Below are positions 35,091 through 44,570 of a stretch of DNA of 64,000 nt, in pieces (positions within the stretch are counted from its first letter, which is position 1; the number at the start of each line of letters is the position of its first letter). The notes beneath the pieces were generated by a model. The model searched no databases. It saw nothing but the letters and a program-made list of their open reading frames with translations, and was not told the origin of the DNA. Made by a program: the position numbers and the translations under genes. This stretch comes from Helicobacter_J cappadocius (GTDB lineage: Bacteria > Campylobacterota > Campylobacteria > Campylobacterales > Helicobacteraceae), in the NCBI RefSeq assembly GCF_030686155.1, contig NZ_JAUPEV010000005.1:55979-119978 (forward strand), read 5' to 3'.

Positions 35091-37265
35091 TTAAGAAAAG
35101 AAAAACAAACTCAAATATTTGGCTACATAAAATCCAATGAGTGAAAAAATATAAGCTACAACAGTAGTAAAAATAAACAGATAAAAAACAAACTTAATTC
35201 CTCCAGCTTCCTTTCCAAAGGATATTGTAGCTGCAAAACAAGGAATATAAAACATTATAAAAATAATAAATGCGATGGCTGTTGGCATACTAATATTTGC
35301 TTTTAGAGCATTTCTAAGTCCTTCTGAATCCTCTGCAGCAGAATCTCCTAATGAATAAAGTACTCCTAATGTTGAAACAATCATTTCTTTTGCTGCAAAT
35401 CCAGTGATAATTGAAATTGAAAGTCTCCAATCAAAATTCATAGGTGCAAAAATGGGTTTGAGAGCTATCCCAATATACCCAGAGTAACTTTGTTGAAGAG
35501 ATAGTTCTTCAAGCTCGTTTTTGAGTTCTTCAATATCTTTTGTTTTTGTTTCTTTGGAAATATTTTTATTATTTTGAACAGCTATGATTTTTTTCTCATA
35601 AGCTTGATGCAATTCTGGATTTTTTGGATAATGAGATGCAAACCATATAATCATTGATCCTAAAAAAATAAATGTAGCGGCCTTTTTGATATACATTAGC
35701 ACCTTTGTGTAGATGCTAAACCAAATAATCCTCCAGCTAGGGAGCCTGTATTTTGGCATCTCCATCACAAAAGGTTCATTTTTTCCGCTAAAAACACTGA
35801 GTTTGAGAAATTTTGCCATCAGTAAAGCTACTAAAGCTCCCAATATATAGATTCCAAAAAGTGCCATTCCTGCATATTTGTCAGAAAAAAATGCCCCTAC
35901 AAATAGCACATAAATAGGCAATCTTGCACTGCAACTCATAAAACCAATAACAAATAAGGTAATCAACCGCTCATTTTTGTTTTGTAGGGTTCGTGTGGCC
36001 ATATATGCAGGAACAGAACAGCCAAACCCAGTTACAAGAGGAATAAAACTTTTGCCATGAAGTCCAAATTTATGAAAAATCCCATCAAGCAAAAAAGCAA
36101 CGCGAGACATATATCCAGTAGATTCAAGCAAAGATATTCCAAAATATAAAATAATAATAAGTGGTAAAAAGGATAATACAGCACCCACGCCCCCGATGAT
36201 ACCATCTCCTATGAGTGAAGCAAAATCTTCATTTGTGATAAATGTTTTTGCCATCACTCCAAGCATATCAATACCGTTTTGTGCCCAATCCTGGAGTATT
36301 CCACCAATTAAAAAAGTCATATCAAATACAATAAACATTAAAATTAGAAAAATAGGTAATCCTAAATATTTATTAAGCATAATCGCATCGATTTTTTGAG
36401 TTTGATGGAGTGATTTATTTGGTCTAGAGAGAACTTCTTGTGCTGCTCCTCTACCAAATGATAGGGCGTCGGAAATGAAAATATTTTGGATATTGGATTC
36501 TTTGGAAAATTTGTATAGATTTTGAATGCAGTGTTCTAGTGTCTTTGAAATTTCTAGCCAACAGGCTTTATCGTGTAAATATGAGTAAATTTTTGTTTGT
36601 TGCGATAGGAGCATTATGGATATTTCTCGAAAAGAGATAGTTTCTGTGGTTTGATATGATTTGATAAAAGCTGATATTTCCGGATAAGATTTTTGATCTA
36701 AAAAATCTGATAGAACTTGAATTTGAGATTCTATAAAATCAGCATATATTCTTTTAGGAGGTATGAATTTATTTTCATAAAGTTCTACTATGGATTTTAT
36801 TAGTAGTGAAATATTGAGATTTTTGTTTGCAGAGGTGGGAATACATTGTACGCCCAATATTTCTGAGAGGAGTTTATCATCAATTGAAATATTTTCTTTT
36901 TGTGCTTCATCCCACATATTTAGTGCAATGAGAGTTTTTCTATTTTTTTCCAAGACTTGAGCACTCAAAGCTAGATTTCGTTCCAAATTTGTAGAATCAA
37001 CAACATTTAAGATGATGTCATAAGACTCTTTTTCTAGGAAGTCCTTAGTCACTTTTTCTTCCATTGTAAAATCATTGAGAGAATAAGTACCGGGTAGATC
37101 GATGATGGTGATTTTAGTATCGTTATAAAACAGCGAAGCTTCGGCTTTTTCTACAGTTACTCCTGTAAAATTTCCAACTTTAAGGTGAGCACCACTGATG
37201 CTATTGATTAGGGAACTTTTCCCTACATTTGGTTGTCCTACTAAGGCTACGATAATTTCTTGCAT
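35091..37265 (-). CDS. feoB: Ferrous iron transporter FeoB
   Basis: 724 aa from the ATG at 37265 (MQEIIVALVGQPNVGKSS), chosen because the conserved G domain begins at once and the 12-codon extension is not typical. G1 is GQPNVGKSS; the Switch I region NFTGVTVEKAEA, G3 DLPGTYS and G4 NMWDE are present. The membrane part has paired Gate motifs with conserved Cys (GFGCSVPAYMATRTL, and GFMSCSARLPIYVLF). It imports Fe(II) across the inner membrane, the main iron route in Helicobacter. No feoA or feoC is adjacent. Confidence 0.95.
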   Translation of the reverse strand: MQEIIVALVGQPNVGKSSLINSISGAHLKVGNFTGVTVEKAEASLFYNDTKITIIDLPGTYSLNDFTMEEKVTKDFLEKESYDIILNVVDSTNLERNLALSAQVLEKNRKTLIALNMWDEAQKENISIDDKLLSEILGVQCIPTSANKNLNISLLIKSIVELYENKFIPPKRIYADFIESQIQVLSDFLDQKSYPEISAFIKSYQTTETISFREISIMLLSQQTKIYSYLHDKACWLEISKTLEHCIQNLYKFSKESNIQNIFISDALSFGRGAAQEVLSRPNKSLHQTQKIDAIMLNKYLGLPIFLILMFIVFDMTFLIGGILQDWAQNGIDMLGVMAKTFITNEDFASLIGDGIIGGVGAVLSFLPLIIILYFGISLLESTGYMSRVAFLLDGIFHKFGLHGKSFIPLVTGFGCSVPAYMATRTLQNKNERLITLFVIGFMSCSARLPIYVLFVGAFFSDKYAGMALFGIYILGALVALLMAKFLKLSVFSGKNEPFVMEMPKYRLPSWRIIWFSIYTKVLMYIKKAATFIFLGSMIIWFASHYPKNPELHQAYEKKIIAVQNNKNISKETKTKDIEELKNELEELSLQQSYSGYIGIALKPIFAPMNFDWRLSISIITGFAAKEMIVSTLGVLYSLGDSAAEDSEGLRNALKANISMPTAIAFIIFIMFYIPCFAATISFGKEAGGIKFVFYLFIFTTVVAYIFSLIGFYVAKYLSLFFFS

Positions 37266-37302
37266 ATTTCTCTCAAAATATTGATTTTTTAAATTATACA
37301 TA

Positions 37303-37323
37303 AATAATATTAATTATTATTAT
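37303..37323. promoter_or_regulatory. Candidate Fur box upstream of feoB
   Basis: AATAATATTAATTATTATTAT lies about 38-58 bases before the feoB start. It resembles the AT-only Fur sites reported in Helicobacter (TAATAATnATTATTA type), but low complexity makes it weak evidence. Confidence 0.35.
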
Positions 37324-37361
37324 AAAAATATTTTAAATCATATTTTTTAGAAATAAGAAGA

Positions 37362-38567
37362 TTAAAAAGAAAGTCTAATTCCTCCATTTATCTGTGTTGT
37401 ATTTGGAATATTGGTAGCATCTTTGTGAGTATTGAGAACATTTAATATCCCAAAAACATTGTTTGTAAAGCCTATTTCTGTAGAAAAATCAATTTCATTT
37501 TGTCTTGAAGATACACCATAAGAAGTGCTACCATAGGTAAGTGAAAATTTGAATTTTTGTACATTTGCACTGATGCTTCCATAGATTAGATTTGCATTAG
37601 GTTGTGTTTTTACAGCTCTACCGCCCCATACAAAAAATGGATCAATACTATCCCCCATAATTCCTAGATTTCCCCAACCTGAATCTTTGCTCGTATGAAT
37701 ATAGCCTCCAGCAATTTCAAAATATTTCATACCAAAAAAAATCTTTGCATTTATGGCTGAGGCATTGTGAACATAGCCACTATAGATGGGTTTGCCTTCA
37801 AAACTATAAGCATATCCAAGATTCCCTCCAATAAAAAAATCTGAAATATTAAAACGTCCATCAAGACTTGCCCCTAATGCAGTGAATATTTTTGGTGTGA
37901 AAAATGTATATGCTTTGATAGTGAATGTTTCTGTGATATAGTATTTAGCAGTCAGATTGAGTAATCCGAAATTAGAATATGGGTTGATTTTTTCAAATGA
38001 GGTCATCTGATAGTATGCTACTCGCCCATAATCATGTGCCCAAAACCCTTCAAGCATTAAATTTTCAATAGAACGGTTGCGTATCCAGATACCATCACTC
38101 ATCGTGTTGATCCATTCATTTGGAATAGTGAATCTTCCGGCTTTGATATTTGTATCCCCGTCAAAATATTCAAAAAATGATTCAGCTAATGTGGCTTGAT
38201 TTTGAATAAAAAAATCTTTTGAGGAATCTCCTTTTCCATAAGGGGTGATGATATTTTTATGCACATTCCAAAAAGATGTACCTGCTCTAAAGCCAATTGC
38301 AGCACGAATATATTTATAAAATCCAGATGTGTAGCTTAATCCGACGCTTCCTTGTAGATATCCAGTATTTCCTAGATAACTATATGTAGCAATATTATTT
38401 GGCGTTAAGATAGTGGCATCACCTTTGTTGAGACCTTGATAATCTCCATAAAAGATCACATCACCTTTAGAGACCCCATTTTTAAGTGCTTCATCAATAC
38501 TATCATATGCCAAAATAGGACTGGATCCAAATATTAAAAGAGGTATTATTTTTATCAAGTTTTTCAC
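37362..38567 (-). CDS. Outer-membrane porin, Hof/Opr-like
   Basis: About 401 aa. I prefer the GTG at 38567, which has AAAAGGACC just upstream and begins a compact signal peptide (KNLIKIIPLLIFGSSPILA). An ATG seven codons earlier, inside the end of panC, is the alternative. The mature part is made of alternating beta strands (for example GSISANVQKFKFSLTYGS) and ends in GGIRLSF with a terminal Phe, as in outer-membrane barrels. It fits the Helicobacter Hof/OprD-like porin group. It probably belongs to the panC transcript. Confidence 0.75.
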   Translation of the reverse strand: MKNLIKIIPLLIFGSSPILAYDSIDEALKNGVSKGDVIFYGDYQGLNKGDATILTPNNIATYSYLGNTGYLQGSVGLSYTSGFYKYIRAAIGFRAGTSFWNVHKNIITPYGKGDSSKDFFIQNQATLAESFFEYFDGDTNIKAGRFTIPNEWINTMSDGIWIRNRSIENLMLEGFWAHDYGRVAYYQMTSFEKINPYSNFGLLNLTAKYYITETFTIKAYTFFTPKIFTALGASLDGRFNISDFFIGGNLGYAYSFEGKPIYSGYVHNASAINAKIFFGMKYFEIAGGYIHTSKDSGWGNLGIMGDSIDPFFVWGGRAVKTQPNANLIYGSISANVQKFKFSLTYGSTSYGVSSRQNEIDFSTEIGFTNNVFGILNVLNTHKDATNIPNTTQINGGIRLSF

Positions 38568-38578
38568 TTTGGTCCTTT

Positions 38579-39415
38579 TTATATCCATAAATTATCCAAC
38601 AATCTTGTTTGTCCTACTTTTGCAGCAATAAGTGCAATGCTTGAATCTTTTTGTATATGGGTGATGGAATTAAGATTGTAGTCGCAAATATCCAAATATT
38701 GTACATCTAAATTCGTAAGTTCTATTTTAGCCAACTCTATGAGTATAGAGGTTTTTGTTTCACCTTCTTTAATGGCTTTAGCAATTCTTGAAAGTCCAGC
38801 AGGAATTTTAAGCGCCTCTTTTCTCTGTAGATCGCTTAAGTAGATATTTCGGGAGCTCATTGCCAAACCATCAGGATCTCTTTGTGTGGGGCAGGGAATA
38901 ATTTTAGTTGGCAAAAAAGTATCTTGCACTAGTCTTTTGACAATTAAGAGCTGTTGAGCATCTTTTTGCCCAAAATAGGCGTGATGAGGCAAACTCAAAT
39001 GCAGAAGTTTTAGCACAATAGATAAAACTCCATCAAAATGACCTTCGCGGATAAATCCTTCATATATATACCCCATATTTTTTGGTGCTCTTAGTGTTAT
39101 TTCATCATTTTTCAGATACATTTCATTTGCAGATGGGGCAAAAACTACAGCCACTCCACTTTCTTCACAAAGCTTGAAATCCTTGTCGATATTTCTGGGG
39201 TATTTACTGAAGTCTTCATTTTGACCAAATTGTGTTGGATTTACAAAAACAGACACAATCGTGTGTGAGTCTGTTTTTCGAGAATGTTCTATTAGGCTTT
39301 TATGTCCATTGTGTAGTGCCCCCATAGTGGGAACAAGCCCCACTATGGAATCATTAGGGAGAGAATTTCTATAATTGATGAGCTCTTTTGTAGTTTGTAT
39401 CAGTAGAGTTTTCAT
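38579..39415 (-). CDS. panC: Pantothenate synthetase
   Basis: 278 aa. Condenses pantoate with beta-alanine using ATP to make pantothenate (vitamin B5, precursor of coenzyme A). Nucleotidyl-transferase motifs are PTMGALHNGHKSLI (about 29-42, HxGH) and the KMSKS-like segment AMSSRNIYL (about 184-192). The FVNPTQFGQNEDFSKYPR block is typical. It overlaps pyrF by four bases, as in H. pylori HP0005-HP0006. Confidence 0.95.
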   Translation of the reverse strand: MKTLLIQTTKELINYRNSLPNDSIVGLVPTMGALHNGHKSLIEHSRKTDSHTIVSVFVNPTQFGQNEDFSKYPRNIDKDFKLCEESGVAVVFAPSANEMYLKNDEITLRAPKNMGYIYEGFIREGHFDGVLSIVLKLLHLSLPHHAYFGQKDAQQLLIVKRLVQDTFLPTKIIPCPTQRDPDGLAMSSRNIYLSDLQRKEALKIPAGLSRIAKAIKEGETKTSILIELAKIELTNLDVQYLDICDYNLNSITHIQKDSSIALIAAKVGQTRLLDNLWI

Positions 39416-40098
39416 TTTATTTTTTCCAAAATCCTTTCAACAACTTCTTTTGGGTTTGTAGCTTTGTAAATAGGTCTTCCTATGACAATAAAATCTGAAA
39501 GAGCTTCTTTTGCCCCATCTATATCGGCGACTCTTTTTTGATCATCATTGTTTTCTGAAAAAGGACGAATTCCAGGTGTTAGAGTCAAAAAGCTTGGATC
39601 GGTCGCTTTTTTAATATATTTGCTTTCATGCACTGAACAAACTGCTCCATCAAGATTGCATTCAAATGCCATTTTTGCTAAAGTTTGAATGTGATCATTT
39701 AATGGTGCATTGTAAATACTTTGAAACTCTTGAGAATCAAAACTGGTTAGGGCACTAACAGCAAATACAAGAGGAGGTTTTGAGGTCGCACCAAGTCTTT
39801 CCATAACAGCCATCATCGCATTTTTTCCACTACTTGCATGTAAGGTCATCATATCAATATTTAGTTTGGCACATTCAAGTGCTGCATCTGCCATTGTATT
39901 AGGAATATCATAGAGTTTTAGATCCAAGAAAATTTTAAAGCCCAAATCGATTTTTTTGATCTCTTCTATGAAGTCTCTTCCATCTCTGATATAAGATCTC
40001 AAGCCTACTTTTACCCAAATTGGAAATCCTTTTAAGGACTTTAGAAGGTCTATATTTTGTGATTTTTCTTCAAGATCTAAAGCAACACATAACTGCAT
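39412..40098 (-). CDS. pyrF: Orotidine 5'-phosphate decarboxylase
   Basis: 228 aa. Last step of UMP synthesis. The catalytic charge network is seen in FLDLKLYDIPNTM (about 57-69), with the phosphate-binding TPGIRP and VIGRPI motifs near residues 174 and 205. It starts one base after the stop of the DedA gene and overlaps panC. Confidence 0.95.
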   Translation of the reverse strand: MQLCVALDLEEKSQNIDLLKSLKGFPIWVKVGLRSYIRDGRDFIEEIKKIDLGFKIFLDLKLYDIPNTMADAALECAKLNIDMMTLHASSGKNAMMAVMERLGATSKPPLVFAVSALTSFDSQEFQSIYNAPLNDHIQTLAKMAFECNLDGAVCSVHESKYIKKATDPSFLTLTPGIRPFSENNDDQKRVADIDGAKEALSDFIVIGRPIYKATNPKEVVERILEKIK

Positions 40099-40761
40099 TT
40101 ATTTCCTTCTTTTTTGATAAAAGATATATCCCAAAGCGACAACAAAAACAGATACAAGTGTAATCAAAATAATTTTGTTTAGATGTGATTTAATATCTAG
40201 TTCATAATTGTCCAGCGAGGCAGATGTGAAAGCCTGAACAATCATTTCTGTGTTCATATCACTGCCTAACCACATCCCTACATAATATCCAAAACAGGCT
40301 AAAATAGCTACCCATATTCCAGCACCTATTCCTGTATAGATGCAAAACTTCACAAGATTCATTTTTGAGAGACCAGCAGGTAATGATATGTATTGCCTCA
40401 CTACTGGAATTAGCCTTCCTAAAAATGTACTGATTTCTCCGTGTTTTTTAAAAAACATTTCCATTTTTTGCATTGAATTTTCGTTAAAGAAAAAATATTT
40501 TCCATATTTGATGATAAAATCCCTACCAAATCTAAATGCTAGGTAATAATTAAATAAGCTTCCTGCAATGCTGCCTAATATTCCCATCAAAATAGCAACA
40601 TAGATATTCATATCACCTTTATAAGCTAAAAATCCCGCTGGAATCATTACAACTTCAGAAGGAAAAGGAAAAAAGCTTGATTCTAAAAACATCATCAAAA
40701 AAACGCCTAGATACCCTAGATTTCCGACAGATTGAACAATAAAATCAATAATCTGTGACAA
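40099..40761 (-). CDS. DedA-family membrane protein
   Basis: 220 aa from the TTG at 40761, which has a strong GGAGGA site. An ATG 22 codons earlier would add an unusual N-terminus and leave only 25 bases for the divergent promoter. Family motifs: NLGYLGVFLMMFLESSFFPFPSEVV, GSIAGSLFNYYLAFRFG, and FLGRLIPVVRQYISLPAGLSKM (about residues 120-141). DedA/SNARE-associated proteins are polyprenyl-phosphate or phospholipid flippases linked to membrane potential homeostasis. It is the first gene of the DedA-pyrF-panC-porin unit. Confidence 0.85.
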   Translation of the reverse strand: MSQIIDFIVQSVGNLGYLGVFLMMFLESSFFPFPSEVVMIPAGFLAYKGDMNIYVAILMGILGSIAGSLFNYYLAFRFGRDFIIKYGKYFFFNENSMQKMEMFFKKHGEISTFLGRLIPVVRQYISLPAGLSKMNLVKFCIYTGIGAGIWVAILACFGYYVGMWLGSDMNTEMIVQAFTSASLDNYELDIKSHLNKIILITLVSVFVVALGYIFYQKRRK

Positions 40762-40792
40762 AATATCCTCCAAAAGGTTTTGAAATATTGAT

Positions 40793-40823
40793 TTGATATT
40801 ATATGCTATTAGTTTGGTATAAT
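40793..40823 (+). promoter_or_regulatory. Promoter of the carbonic anhydrase-kdsA-ribH-nusB operon
   Basis: TTGATA (40793-40798) and TATAAT (40818-40823) with a 19-base spacer, about 35 bases before the ATG at 40859. Confidence 0.5.
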
Positions 40824-40858
40824 TCAAGACTTTAGTTTTTTAAATACAGAAGGTGGGA

Positions 40859-41509
40859 ATGAGAGAGTTATTTGAAGGTGCTTTGAAATTTCAAGAAGAT
40901 GATTATAGCAAATATAAAGACTTATATGAAAGTCTAAAAAAACATCAAGAACCGCACACTTTGTTTATCACCTGTGTGGATTCTAGGGTTGTCCCAAGTA
41001 TAATTACAAATGCCTTGCCCGGAGATTTGTTTGTGGTCAGAAATATGGGTAATATTATTCCTCCTTACCGAGAAAATGACAATATGATGCGTGCGGGTTA
41101 TCTTGCAACAACTGCCTCTATTGAATACGCACTTAATATATTGGAAATTAAAAACATTATTATCTGTGGGCATAGTAATTGCGGTGCTTGTAGTGCTGCT
41201 TATGCTTCAGAAGAAAAACTCCAAAATGCTCCTTATGTAAAAAAATGGATCGAACTCCTTGATCCTGTTAAAAAAAAGGTGAAAGCTCTCTGCCCATCTA
41301 CTAAAGCAAAAGAGCTTTGGCTTACTGAACAGATTAACATCGAGCATCAGTTAGAAAATCTTATGACTTATCCATTTGTAGAGGAACGTTTTGATAGAGG
41401 AGAGATAAATATTTATGGGTGGTATTACATCATAGAAACAGGAGAAATTTTCAATTACAATATGATTACACGCGAATTCAAACCTATCAATAAGGAAAAG
41501 AAACAATGA
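40859..41509 (+). CDS. Beta-class carbonic anhydrase
   Basis: 216 aa from the ATG at 40859, which has AAGG about six bases upstream; a GTG two codons earlier is less likely. Zinc ligands are in CVDSRVVPS (Cys and the Asp-Arg dyad, about residue 38) and GHSNCGACSAA (His and Cys, about 101-111). It interconverts CO2 and bicarbonate, important for acid adaptation and for carboxylating enzymes. It is the homologue of H. pylori HP0004. It overlaps kdsA in an ATGA. Confidence 0.92.
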   Translation: MRELFEGALKFQEDDYSKYKDLYESLKKHQEPHTLFITCVDSRVVPSIITNALPGDLFVVRNMGNIIPPYRENDNMMRAGYLATTASIEYALNILEIKNIIICGHSNCGACSAAYASEEKLQNAPYVKKWIELLDPVKKKVKALCPSTKAKELWLTEQINIEHQLENLMTYPFVEERFDRGEINIYGWYYIIETGEIFNYNMITREFKPINKEKKQ

Positions 41510-42312
41510 AAAAAATGATACTTTTAAGTGGTCCTTGTGTGATAGAAAGCTATGAGAATCTTCGCGTCATAGCTTTAGGTCTAAAGGCATTAAATCAAAA
41601 TCCAAGAATAGATTTTTATTTTAAAGCAAGTTTTGATAAAGCCAATCGTACGAGCCTTGATAGCTATAGGGGACCTGGACTTGAAGCCGGAATGGAAATG
41701 CTTGGTGAAATTAAAAAAGAGTTTGGTTATAAAATCATTACAGATATCCACGAAAGCTATCAGGCAAAAACCATTGCTAAGGTAGCTGATGTGATCCAGA
41801 TTCCTGCATTTTTATGTAGGCAAACAGATTTGATTGTGGAAGTAGCAAAAACAGATAGTATTATTAATATTAAAAAAGGACAGTTTATGAATCCTGCAGA
41901 TATGAGGTATTCTGTTCTTAAAGCTATCAAAACAAGAGGTGGTGATAAGGCGGAATATTCTCAATCTGAAAAATACAATGTTTGGTTGTGTGAGAGAGGT
42001 AGTAGTTTTGGATATGGCAATTTAGTAGTAGATATGAGAAGTCTTGTGATTATGAGAGAGTTTGCTCCTGTGATTTTTGATGCTACACATAGTGTTCAAA
42101 TGCCCGGTGCAGGAGGAGGTAAAAGTGGAGGAGATAGCTCTTTTGTGCCTTACTTGGCAAAGGCTGCAGCGGCAGTAGGAGTGGATGGGTTTTTTATGGA
42201 AACACATCCAGATCCTAAGAATGCTTTAAGTGATGGACCAAATATGGTTTCTTTAGATTTGTTGCCAGATTTAGTAGGAAAAATTTTAGATATACAAGGA
42301 GTTTTGAAATGA
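41506..42312 (+). CDS. kdsA: KDO-8-phosphate synthase
   Basis: 268 aa TIM-barrel aldolase. Condenses PEP with arabinose 5-phosphate to make KDO 8-phosphate for lipopolysaccharide core. Motifs LSGPCVIES (residues 5-13), FKASFDKANRTS (about 38-49), TDIHE and FDATHSVQMPGAGG (about 188-201) are conserved. Some family members need a metal bound by the Cys in the first motif. Overlaps both neighbours by four bases. KdsB, the next KDO enzyme, is at 48200-48943. Confidence 0.96.
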   Translation: MKKMILLSGPCVIESYENLRVIALGLKALNQNPRIDFYFKASFDKANRTSLDSYRGPGLEAGMEMLGEIKKEFGYKIITDIHESYQAKTIAKVADVIQIPAFLCRQTDLIVEVAKTDSIINIKKGQFMNPADMRYSVLKAIKTRGGDKAEYSQSEKYNVWLCERGSSFGYGNLVVDMRSLVIMREFAPVIFDATHSVQMPGAGGGKSGGDSSFVPYLAKAAAAVGVDGFFMETHPDPKNALSDGPNMVSLDLLPDLVGKILDIQGVLK

Positions 42313-42776
42313 ACATTATCGAAGGAAATATAGCTCTTAAGGGCGATGAAAAAATCGCTATTGTTGCAAGCAGATTTAATCATATTATTACAGATAGGCT
42401 TATAGAGGGTGCAAAAGATAGTTTTTTAAGACATAATGGAAATGATAAAAAGCTTGATTTGATCTTGGTTCCAGGTGCCTATGAATTGCCTTTTGCATTG
42501 GATAGAATTCTCTGTGCTGGTAAATATGATGGAGTTTGTGTATTAGGAGCAATCATAAGAGGAGGAACACCTCATTTTGATTATGTAAGTGCAGAAGCTA
42601 CCAAAGGGATAGCTAATACGACTTTGAAATACACAACTCCTGTGAGTTTTGGGGTATTAACTACAGACAATATTGAACAAGCGATTGAAAGGGCTGGAAG
42701 CAAGGCTGGGAACAAGGGTTTTGAATCAATGAATGCACTCATAGAACTTATCAATCTTTATAAACATCTAGGCTAA
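42309..42776 (+). CDS. ribH: 6,7-dimethyl-8-ribityllumazine synthase
   Basis: 155 aa. Penultimate riboflavin step, forming an icosahedral or pentameric enzyme. Substrate motifs are ASRFNHIITDRL (about 17-28), VPGAYELPFAL (about 54-64) and VLGAIIRGGTPHFDYV (about 79-94, with the catalytic His). It is the homologue of H. pylori HP0002. The ATG overlaps the kdsA stop. Confidence 0.95.
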   Translation: MNIIEGNIALKGDEKIAIVASRFNHIITDRLIEGAKDSFLRHNGNDKKLDLILVPGAYELPFALDRILCAGKYDGVCVLGAIIRGGTPHFDYVSAEATKGIANTTLKYTTPVSFGVLTTDNIEQAIERAGSKAGNKGFESMNALIELINLYKHLG

Positions 42777-42778
42777 AA

Positions 42779-43207
42779 ATGGCGACAAGAACTCAGGCTA
42801 GAGAGAGTGTAGCAGGGCTTTTGTATGCTTATGATAGTGGCAATGTTAATATTAGAAATTTTGCACAAAGCATATTGGAAGAAAAAAAAATAAAAAATAA
42901 GCAACAGGATTTTGCTCTAGCTCTTTTTGATGGTGTTTTAGCAAATATTGCTGAACTTGATATTCTTATCAAATCCCATCTAAAAGACTGGGATTTTGAA
43001 AGACTTGGAGGAATGGAGAGGGCGATTTTGAGATTAGGGGCGTATGAGATTAGATTCACTCCCACAGATTCCCCTGTTGTAATCAATGAAGCTGTTGAGC
43101 TTGGAAAAATGTATGGAGGAGATAATGCTCCAAAATTTATCAATGGAGTTTTGGATTCTTTATGCAAGATTGATAAAAGAGATATTCATAAAAAAGAATC
43201 AGAGTGA
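42779..43207 (+). CDS. nusB: Transcription antitermination factor NusB
   Basis: 142 aa all-helical protein that binds boxA RNA with NusE (S10) during rRNA antitermination. MATRTQARESVAGLLYAYDSG and the C-terminal PVVINEAVELGKMYGGDNAPKFINGVLD block are diagnostic. It begins two bases after ribH. The codons for EEKK contain an A9 run (42882-42890), the longest A-run seen in an intact gene here. Confidence 0.94.
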   Translation: MATRTQARESVAGLLYAYDSGNVNIRNFAQSILEEKKIKNKQQDFALALFDGVLANIAELDILIKSHLKDWDFERLGGMERAILRLGAYEIRFTPTDSPVVINEAVELGKMYGGDNAPKFINGVLDSLCKIDKRDIHKKESE

Positions 43208-43220
43208 GATTTTTTTGATC

Positions 43221-44567
43221 TTACATCCAATCAAGAAGTTTTGTAACTTCTGTTACTTCATAGCATTTTATTTTTGATTGGGTGCTTGGTTTTTTGGGAA
43301 GGATGGCTTTAGTAAAACCATAACTTTCCATTTCTTTGAGTCTTGCATCTATATTGCTGATTTCGCGTATATCGCCAGTGAGGCTTACTTCTCCCATAAA
43401 AGCTGTCGTATTGTTTAAGGGGCGATTCTTAAAGCTTGAAACAACACTAGCAATAAGTGCCACATCTGCACTTGTTTCGTTGATCTTGATTCCACCTGTA
43501 ACATTTATAAAAACATCGTAATGATTGAGGGGGATATCTAATTTTTTTTCCAAAAGAGCCAAAAGCATATTCAAACGGTTGCTATCAAAACCAGTAGCAG
43601 AGCGTTTAGGAACAGCAAAGCTACTTTCACTCACTAGAGCTTGTATTTCAAGTACAATTGCCCTAGAACCTTCCAAGACCACAGTTATTGCACTTCCAGC
43701 AGAAGCTTTTTTTTGTGAAAAGAATAATTTTGAAGCATTTTTTGCACTCACTAATCCTTCGGCTTTCATCTCAAAAATGCCAATCTCGCTAGTAGTTCCA
43801 AACCGATTTTTAAATCCTCGAAGCATACGTAATTCTCTACTAGGATCTCCTTCAAAATACAAGACAGTATCAACCATATGTTCTAGTACTCTAGGACCGG
43901 CTATAGAACCTTCTTTTGTAATATGCCCAATGATAAAAATCGCTATATTGTATTGTTTTGCTAATCGCATCAGTTCAAATGTGATTTCTCTAACTTGTGA
44001 AATTGATCCAGGTGCAGAAGTGATTTGAGGAGAATAAATAGTTTGGATAGAATCAATAACACATACAGGATATTCTTTGGTAGCTAGATTGGATTTGATG
44101 GAGTTTAGATCAATTTCATTGAGCAAAAAAAGATCTTTTTCTATGCAGCCAAGTCTTTGCGCTCGAAGTTTGATTTGACCCGCACTTTCTTCCCCACTTA
44201 CATACAATACTTTTTTTCCATTTTTAGCGAGTCCTCCTGCCACTTTTAGTAATAATGTTGATTTTCCAACACCAGGACTTCCCCCGACGAGATAAAGCCC
44301 ACCTGGAACAATTCCGCCACCTAAGACAATATCAAGTTCTTCTTGTGAGGAAGAAAATTTCACAACATTTTCATATTCTATTGAAGTGATAGAAGTAGCA
44401 GAGGCATTTGAAAGGATGGTATTTGTTTCTTTGAGGGTTTGAATTTGTGAAGCACTTAGCTCAATCATGCTTTCCCAAGCTCCGCAGTTTGTGCATTTAC
44501 CCATCCATTTCGTGCTTTGAAATCCACAATGCTGACATTCAAAAAGATTTAAAGATTTTTTTGCCAT
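43221..44567 (-). CDS. radA: DNA repair/branch migration protein RadA
   Basis: 448 aa. The N-terminal C4 zinc finger is CQHCGFQSTKWMGKCTNCGAW (residues 10-30). Walker A GGSPGVGKSTLL lies at about 91-102, the RadA-specific KNRFG motif near 255, and a C-terminal Lon-like domain follows from about 290. RadA promotes branch migration in recombination repair and natural transformation. It is convergent with nusB and followed upstream by ftsY with a 3-base gap. Confidence 0.95.
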   Translation of the reverse strand: MAKKSLNLFECQHCGFQSTKWMGKCTNCGAWESMIELSASQIQTLKETNTILSNASATSITSIEYENVVKFSSSQEELDIVLGGGIVPGGLYLVGGSPGVGKSTLLLKVAGGLAKNGKKVLYVSGEESAGQIKLRAQRLGCIEKDLFLLNEIDLNSIKSNLATKEYPVCVIDSIQTIYSPQITSAPGSISQVREITFELMRLAKQYNIAIFIIGHITKEGSIAGPRVLEHMVDTVLYFEGDPSRELRMLRGFKNRFGTTSEIGIFEMKAEGLVSAKNASKLFFSQKKASAGSAITVVLEGSRAIVLEIQALVSESSFAVPKRSATGFDSNRLNMLLALLEKKLDIPLNHYDVFINVTGGIKINETSADVALIASVVSSFKNRPLNNTTAFMGEVSLTGDIREISNIDARLKEMESYGFTKAILPKKPSTQSKIKCYEVTEVTKLLDWM

Positions 44568-44570
44568 ATT

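Noticed and set aside
42882..42890. A9 run in nusB
   Set aside because: The gene is in frame and essential-type; A and T runs of 8-9 are common in this AT-rich genome. Possible slippage only.
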